NCBI GenBank assembly: GCA_033764075.1
Contig: JANRJH010000039.1
Coordinates: forward strand, 89,207 to 153,206
DNA from: M3007 sp033764075
GTDB lineage: Bacteria; Bacteroidota; Bacteroidia; Chitinophagales; Saprospiraceae
DNA length: 64,000 nt
Reading direction: 5' to 3'
The notes beneath the pieces were generated by a model that saw nothing but the letters and a program-made list of their open reading frames with translations, did no database searches and had not been told where the DNA came from. Numbering within the stretch: position 1 is the stretch's first letter; each line of letters opens with the position of its first letter. The position numbers and the translations under genes were made by a program. Below, in pieces: positions 58,802-64,000 of the stretch.

Positions 58802-59205
58802 GATAAAACGCAAATTTTCACAAAGATACGGATTTTTGTCAACTTGTCAAATATCCGAAAAGCACAGCGGCAACCCCCTTTTTTGCTTTGGGTATGGCGA
58901 GGCGATGGCTCGGTACGCAAGCATCTGGCCCGAAGTGCCTGTACCGCGTTAAGTGAATGCGTTTCCTCGGCCTATGGCCTCGGAATGACAGCGCCGCAGA
59001 GGGAAGAAGGGAGGTGACGCTTGGCCCCTCTCTCCGCCGTTTGTTGTCGGCGAGGACGCCGACAACGGAAAAAAAGGTGGAAGACCGTTTTTCTACTCAA
59101 TCGGCGGGATCGCCTATTCATCCCAGCAAACCGGTCGCCGGCTCAATGGCCAAATAGCGAAAATATACAGTTGACAACTTTGCATAAACCAATACAAATT
59201 CCGGT
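58802..59205. other. Intergenic region with hairpin repeat
   Basis: About 400 bases with no gene that I can support. It holds GGCC-TAT-GGCC near 58970 and a copy of the hairpin repeat at 59032-59068. An open frame at 58957-59157 runs through the hairpin and has no protein features. Confidence 0.5.
59032..59068. repeat. Hairpin repeat family, copy 2
   Basis: Folds as GTTGTCGGCG-AGGA-CGCCGACAAC. Compared with the copy at 24249-24285 the four differences form two compensating pairs. A related CGCTTGGC stretch stands upstream of both. Confidence 0.8.
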
Positions 59206-60441
59206 ATGAAAAACGTCATAAAGTCGCCTTTTTACATTCTGCAGTGTGCAGTGTTCGTTTTGATCTCTTGTGGCAAGGATAGCCCATATGTCATCCGGGA
59301 GGATGCGGATGAGGCACTGGAATACCTTGACATGCTCGACTCGTTGAACTTATACAACGGAATCAACCACTTTAAGTCCCCAATACCTGATTATTTGGTT
59401 TCCATGGGCCTTATCCCCCGACAAATTGATGACAAGAAAGCGACCCTCGGTCGCGTGCTGTTTTACGACAAGAATCTGTCGGCAGATAAAACAATTTCAT
59501 GCGCATCCTGTCATCGGCAGGACAAAGCATTCTCCGATGTAAGTGCGGTAAGTACCGGTATTTTCGGACAAAAAACCCTGCGTAACTCCAGCCCACTAGC
59601 CAATACAGTGCATTTTCAAACGCATTACCAGGCTGTAAACGGAGCTCAGCCCCTGCTTTTCTGGGATCACAGGGCTAGCGACGTCAGGCATCAATCGGCA
59701 CAAACATTTGAAAATCCTTTGGAAATGGGCATGCCGATGCACGAGGTGGTCGCCCGGGTCCGCTCACTTTCACACTACCCTTACCTGTGGAAGCAAGCTT
59801 TCGGGCATTTCGAACCGACAGAGGCAGAACTGCTGGAGTCGTTGGAGGCTTTTGTAGGCGCCATGGGGGCCGGCAACAGCAGGTTCGACCAGGCCATGAC
59901 GGCTACTGCCGGCATCGTTCCGGAAGGGTTTACCGTAGATACGATCATCACCATGATGTATTACGGAACCACCCCGTCCGATACCACCATCATTACCCTG
60001 CCGGTTTTAGTACCCGGGTTTACCGTTTCAGAGACAAGGGGCTTGCGAATTTTTGTAGACAATTGCTCCAATTGTCATTCACCCATCCGCACTTTTCAGG
60101 AAGTGTTTGCCGCTTGCAATGGCTTGGATGCCGACTACCATGACGAAGGGCTGGGAGCGGTGACCGGACGCCCGGAGGATATGGGTGTTTTTAAATCGCC
60201 TTCGCTGCGCAACATTGCGCTGACCGCCCCTTACATGCACGATGGGCGGTTCAAGACCCTGGACGAGGTGGTGAATTTTTACAGTGTACAAGTGGCCTCC
60301 CACCCGAATCTTCACCCTTCCATGAAAAAAAACCTTGTCCTCTCTATGGAGCAGCGAGCCGATTTGGTAGCTTTCTTGCACACACTCACAGATGTATCCA
60401 TCACCAAGGACGAAGACTTTAAATCCCCTTTTAAGCAGTGA
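59206..60441 (+). CDS. Di-haem cytochrome c peroxidase (MauG/CcpA family) lipoprotein
   Basis: The 411-residue protein has a lipoprotein signal (VFVLISC) and two c-type haem sites, CASCH and CSNCH. It also has ATLGRVLFYDKNLSADKTISCASCH, KTLRNSSPLANTV, LFWDHRA and FKSPSLRNIALTAPYMHDGRFKTLDEV, the usual landmarks of MauG/cytochrome c peroxidases. It would reduce hydrogen peroxide or oxidise a partner protein in the periplasm. The N-terminal about 60 residues (DADEALEYLDMLDSL) are a family-specific extension. The following gene starts 2 bases after its stop and is likely cotranscribed. Confidence 0.93.
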   Translation: MKNVIKSPFYILQCAVFVLISCGKDSPYVIREDADEALEYLDMLDSLNLYNGINHFKSPIPDYLVSMGLIPRQIDDKKATLGRVLFYDKNLSADKTISCASCHRQDKAFSDVSAVSTGIFGQKTLRNSSPLANTVHFQTHYQAVNGAQPLLFWDHRASDVRHQSAQTFENPLEMGMPMHEVVARVRSLSHYPYLWKQAFGHFEPTEAELLESLEAFVGAMGAGNSRFDQAMTATAGIVPEGFTVDTIITMMYYGTTPSDTTIITLPVLVPGFTVSETRGLRIFVDNCSNCHSPIRTFQEVFAACNGLDADYHDEGLGAVTGRPEDMGVFKSPSLRNIALTAPYMHDGRFKTLDEVVNFYSVQVASHPNLHPSMKKNLVLSMEQRADLVAFLHTLTDVSITKDEDFKSPFKQ

Positions 60442-60442
60442 C

Positions 60443-61222
60443 ATGTGGGTGTTAATATTCATCATTGGCCTGTTCTTCGGGCTGTTTTCCCCATTATACG
60501 GGCAAACCCGCGCTCCGTTGTTTTCCCTTAAGTCGGACCTTGTTCATACGCTACACCAAGCGTACAACGGCGCTTTGGAGTGGCGAATGACACCTCGAGC
60601 GGGGATTGAACTCCATGCTGTTTGGAAAAATTTTGAGCCCAACGGGTCGCCCTGGTTCAATGGCCGCCGCAATGTTCACTACACGGAGCTAATGGTGGAT
60701 TCTTTCTCTCTTTTTTACGGAAAGCGAATCAACCAACCCAAATGGGAGGCTATTGGTGCAAATCGCCCTTTGACCCCGGCGCCGGGTTATGACCCCATTG
60801 CCCTGCTGCAAGGCCGGGTAGCATATCGCATGAGTTTTCAGCATCCCAACGGTAAATGGCGCTGGTTTTTACAACCGGGTGTCCAATTCACTTATTACCA
60901 GTATTGGGAAATCAATACCCAAACCATCCAAAACGAGATTGTATCTGAGTCGGATATTTTCGGAAACTACCCATATTATATTCGCGTAGACGTGTCCTGG
61001 AGGTACATGGAGCAAAGTCGGGAGATGCGGGAGCGCGAACATACATTTCCCGGAATCCACTATGCTGCCGGTATCGCCCGTCGGTTTGGCCAATTGGAAC
61101 TGGAAGCAATGGGTTGGGGAGGCATCAACCTCAACCAGCCTTATGAAGAGGCGCTTCCCGATCTTGCCAAAGGTTTGTTGCTTGAATTTCAATTTCGCCT
61201 GGGCTTTTTAATCGGAAAATGA
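60443..61222 (+). CDS. Hypothetical secreted protein, probably beta-barrel
   Basis: The 259-residue protein begins with a signal peptide (MWVLIFIIGLFFGLFSPLYGQ). Alternating aromatic and polar strands follow, such as GALEWRMTPRAGIELHAVW, WRWFLQPGVQFTYYQYW and LLLEFQFRLGFLIGK, as in outer membrane barrels. It ends in a lysine, not the usual aromatic residue. No family is recognised. The tight coupling to the MauG-like gene suggests a common task, perhaps surface display or metal-related, which is inference. Confidence 0.65.
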   Translation: MWVLIFIIGLFFGLFSPLYGQTRAPLFSLKSDLVHTLHQAYNGALEWRMTPRAGIELHAVWKNFEPNGSPWFNGRRNVHYTELMVDSFSLFYGKRINQPKWEAIGANRPLTPAPGYDPIALLQGRVAYRMSFQHPNGKWRWFLQPGVQFTYYQYWEINTQTIQNEIVSESDIFGNYPYYIRVDVSWRYMEQSREMREREHTFPGIHYAAGIARRFGQLELEAMGWGGINLNQPYEEALPDLAKGLLLEFQFRLGFLIGK

Positions 61223-61394
61223 ACTGGCATGTTTTAACCGGCCCGTAAAAACAAGGAGTCTGCTTCAATTTGCCCAAATTTTACATTAAACAGGTTTTGT
61301 TTAGTCTTTAACAGTAAAACTCTAAACCCCCTTCCACAAACATTGTTCTTTACTCTCATACAGAAACCAATTCTTAAACCAATTTTCTTTTTCC

Positions 61395-64000
61395 ATGAGA
61401 GCATTAACCATTACCCTTCTCGCCCTGCTGTTGAGTGCAGTCGGCGCCGGGGCCCAAACGGCTCGCGTGCAGACCATCCACACCGTCATTGATCCGACGG
61501 TGGATGTCTGGCTGTCGTTGCCTCCGTTTGGTGATTCCCTGGTCGGCGACAACTTTGCATTTCGGTCTGCCACGCCCTTCACCAGCATCCCGGCAAACGT
61601 GGGCTTCGTGATCGGCGTAGCGCCGGAGAACAGCACCTCCGCGAGCCAGTCCATCTACTCCGTCAACCAAACCTTTCTGCCCAACCGCACCTATTGTGCG
61701 TTTGTGAAAGGGGAGATCAGCGACCTCAATTCCCTCGAATACATTCTCGATGAGAATGCCCGGGAGGCTGCACTCGATCCCAACAAGGTCGACATCAGTG
61801 TTTTTCACGCTTCGCCCGATGCCCCTGCAGTGGACATCGCCGTGCGCCGCGGCCCGAGCCTGTTCGCCGATGTGACTTACGGTGCGTTTACGCCTTATGT
61901 TTCTGTTGATCCTGCCGAATATATACTGGACGTGAAGCCCGCCGGCAGCGATGCTGTGGTGGCCACCTACCGCGCTGATCTGAGCGGTCTGGCCGGCCAG
62001 GCGGTTCGCGTATTTGCCAGCGGCTACCTCAGCGGGCAAGCGCCCGCTTTCAGCGTTTTTGCTTCACTGGCCGACGGCACAGTGGTCGAGCTGGAGCGCG
62101 TTTCCATCGCGCGCCTGCAAGTCATCCACAACAGCCCCGATCCCATTGTAGACGTGTATGTAAACGGCGATCTGCTGCTCGATGATTTTGAATACCGCAC
62201 GGCCACTCCGTTTATTGACGTGCCCGGCGACGAACTGCTGAACATCGGCATTGCGCTCAGCACCAGCACTTCGGTAGCCGACACCCTGGTGAACTTCCCG
62301 GTGATCCTGGAAAATGCCAAAACGTATATTGTAACGGCCTCCGGCATCGTAGGCGATCCGACCACTCCGTTTACCCTGAATGTCAATGACGGCGGTCGCG
62401 AGGCTTCCACCGACACCAGCAAAGTTCAGTTTGCCGTGCTGCACGGCTCCACCAACGCGCCGGCCGTGGATGTGGAGGCGTTTGGCGTGGGCAACCTCGT
62501 TGAAAACATTTCCTATGGCGAATTTTCGGACTACCTGAGCGTAGATCCTGCAACTTACCGCCTGCGCATCAAACCCGCCGGCACCAGTACGGTCGTTGCC
62601 CGTTACGAAGCCAACCTGAGCGCCCTGAAAGGTGGCGCCGCCTATGTTTTCGCTTCCGGTATTCTGGGCGGTACGCCTGCTTTTGGACTTTTCGCGGCCC
62701 TGCCCAACGGCGACGTGATCGAACTGCCGACCTACCTCCCGCTGGCGCGTGTCCAGGTGATTCACAACAGCCCGGAACCGACGGTGGATGTATACGCAGG
62801 CGGATTCATACTGATCGATAATTTTGTTTACCGCACCGCAACGCCCTTCATTGATGTTGAGGCCGACCTGGCCATTGACCTGGGTGTGGCGCTGGGTACC
62901 AGCACGTCTGTTGACGATACCCTCGTAAACTTCCAGGTAACTTTTGAAGAAGGCAAAACGTACGTGGTCACCGCCTCCGGCATTGTGGGCGATCCGACCA
63001 CGCCATTCACCCTCATCGCCAACGACATGGGCCGCGAGGCATCCACGGAATCCGGCAAGGTGCAAATTGCTGTCCTGCATGGTTCCACCAACGCACCGGC
63101 AGTGGATGTAGAGGCTTTTGGCGTGGGCAATCTGGTTGAAGACATCGCCTACGGCGAATTTACCCCTTACCTGAGCGTAGACCCGGGCGTGTACCGCCTG
63201 CGCGTGAAGCCCGCCGGAACCAACACGGTTGTTGCTCGCTACGAGGCCAACCTGAGCGGTCTGGGCGACGCTGCCGCCTATGTTTTTGCTTCCGGACTGT
63301 TGGGCGGTACCCCGGCCTTCGGCCTGTTCGCTGCCCTGCCTAACGGCGACGTGGTGGAATTTCCCACCTACGACCCCACCGCCCGCCTGCAGGTGATCCA
63401 CAATTCACCCAGCCCCACGGTGGATGTGTACGCCAACGGAAACCTGTTGCTCGACAATTTTGTATACCGCACCGCCACACCGTTCATTAGCGTGCCTGCC
63501 GATGCAGCCATCGATCTGGGCGTGGCGCTGGACAACAGCGCCTCGGTAGACGATACGCTGGTGAACTTCCAGGTAACGTTTGAAGAAGGCAAGACGTACG
63601 TCGTCACGGCCTCCGGCATCGTGGGCAACCCGACCACGCCGTTTACGCTCATCGCCAACGACATGGGCCTTGAGGCATCCACCGACACCGCTAAAGTTCA
63701 GTTTGCTGTGCTGCACGGCGCCACAGATGCCCCGGCGGTTGACGTCGAGGCGTTCGGCGTGGGCAACCTGGTGGAGGACATCTCCTACGGCGAATTTACC
63801 CCTTACCTGAGCGTCGACCCGGGCGTCTATCGCCTGCGTGTGAAGCCTGCCGGCACCAACACCGTGGTTGCGCGCTTCGAAGCCGACCTCAGTGGCCTGA
63901 AAGGCGGCGCTGCTTATGTATTCGCCTCCGGACTGCTGGCCGGCTCGCCCGATTTCGGCCTGTTCGCAGCCCTGCCCAACGGCGATGTGGTGGAGTTCCC
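61395..64000 (+). CDS. DUF4397 repeat protein, secreted (3' end outside window)
   Basis: The frame stays open to the window end, giving at least 868 residues. A signal peptide (MRALTITLLALLLSAVGAGAQ) is followed by tandem DUF4397 domains. Each about 212-residue unit contains RLQVIHNSPDPIVDVYVNG, then ATPFIDVPGD, GKTYVVTASGIVGDPTTPF and AVLHGSTNAPAVDVEAFG, with GTSTVVARYEANLSALKGG. The units recur every 636 bases (start points near 62110, 62745 and 63381). Such proteins are exported, and a type IX signal may lie beyond the window. Function is unknown, though a surface or matrix role is usual for the family. ATG at 61395 starts the signal peptide. Confidence 0.9.
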   Translation, partial: MRALTITLLALLLSAVGAGAQTARVQTIHTVIDPTVDVWLSLPPFGDSLVGDNFAFRSATPFTSIPANVGFVIGVAPENSTSASQSIYSVNQTFLPNRTYCAFVKGEISDLNSLEYILDENAREAALDPNKVDISVFHASPDAPAVDIAVRRGPSLFADVTYGAFTPYVSVDPAEYILDVKPAGSDAVVATYRADLSGLAGQAVRVFASGYLSGQAPAFSVFASLADGTVVELERVSIARLQVIHNSPDPIVDVYVNGDLLLDDFEYRTATPFIDVPGDELLNIGIALSTSTSVADTLVNFPVILENAKTYIVTASGIVGDPTTPFTLNVNDGGREASTDTSKVQFAVLHGSTNAPAVDVEAFGVGNLVENISYGEFSDYLSVDPATYRLRIKPAGTSTVVARYEANLSALKGGAAYVFASGILGGTPAFGLFAALPNGDVIELPTYLPLARVQVIHNSPEPTVDVYAGGFILIDNFVYRTATPFIDVEADLAIDLGVALGTSTSVDDTLVNFQVTFEEGKTYVVTASGIVGDPTTPFTLIANDMGREASTESGKVQIAVLHGSTNAPAVDVEAFGVGNLVEDIAYGEFTPYLSVDPGVYRLRVKPAGTNTVVARYEANLSGLGDAAAYVFASGLLGGTPAFGLFAALPNGDVVEFPTYDPTARLQVIHNSPSPTVDVYANGNLLLDNFVYRTATPFISVPADAAIDLGVALDNSASVDDTLVNFQVTFEEGKTYVVTASGIVGNPTTPFTLIANDMGLEASTDTAKVQFAVLHGATDAPAVDVEAFGVGNLVEDISYGEFTPYLSVDPGVYRLRVKPAGTNTVVARFEADLSGLKGGAAYVFASGLLAGSPDFGLFAALPNGDVVEF

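Noticed and set aside
58957..59157. Small frame between the antitoxin and the haem peroxidase genes
   Set aside because: It runs through the hairpin repeat, has no family features and no promoter or start signal.

Overview
The window looks like a chromosomal segment of a GC-rich member of the Bacteroidota, probably Saprospiria/Lewinella-like. This is inferred from several features: a 2,705-residue adhesin with SprB-type repeats and a type B type IX secretion (gliding motility) C-terminal domain; a GldE homologue in the mutY-ssb-gldE order typical of the phylum; many secreted lipoproteins; and promoters of the Bacteroidota form TTG-N20-TAnnTTTG. No rRNA, CRISPR array, prophage or complete insertion sequence was seen.

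Layout. 1-7.1 kb: end of a BamA-like barrel protein, NUDIX hydrolase, lytic transglycosylase MltA, a MoxR-like ATPase, a lipid A acyltransferase, a lipoprotein and a POT peptide transporter. 7.3-12.1 kb: a DUF433/DUF5615 toxin-antitoxin pair, then mutY, ssb, gldE and an LptF/G permease. 12.2-14.3 kb: a divergent EF-G-like factor without the catalytic histidine. 14.3-15.2 kb: non-coding stretch with a 46-bp-stem hairpin and two possible tiny membrane peptides. 15.2-22.9 kb: cold-shock protein, CapA-like protein, anti-sigma kinase, ybeY, purD, yitT, esterase, cmk and a glycosyltransferase. 22.8-24.4 kb: an Rpn-type nuclease gene between two 105-bp direct repeats of the glycosyltransferase 3' end. 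24.4-31.3 kb: M23 peptidase, galE, a thioredoxin-like lipoprotein and an RND pump. 31.3-45 kb: a 28-bp operator-like palindrome, a frameshifted PagL-like gene, a small unknown protein, a large sensor kinase, a NarL-type regulator, a candidate small RNA and the giant adhesin. 45-51.5 kb: YdeI-like protein, a DUF4856/imelysin/HTTM set, tRNA-Cys and a sodium:solute symporter. 51.5-58.8 kb: flavin reductase-like protein, aminotransferase, an ECF sigma/anti-sigma pair, leuS and a Phd/PIN toxin-antitoxin pair. 59-64 kb: a MauG-like di-haem peroxidase, a barrel-like protein and the start of a DUF4397-repeat secreted protein.

The most interesting part is 32.5-36.8 kb. Three promoters there share one architecture: a 7-2-7 inverted repeat (TCCCCAT-nn-ATGGGGA) abutting the TTG of the -33 element, then exactly 20 bases to the -7 element. 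They precede the small protein and kinase genes, the NarL-type regulator gene itself, and a short transcript ending in a strong terminator next to the adhesin gene. This looks like an autoregulated two-component module with a small protein and a small RNA as targets.

A second theme is repeat-driven change. Seven 7-bp tandem arrays lie between or inside genes, and one is bracketed by a duplication of the leuS 3' end. There are also a long hairpin, a hairpin family whose two copies differ only by compensatory changes, and the duplication around the Rpn gene.
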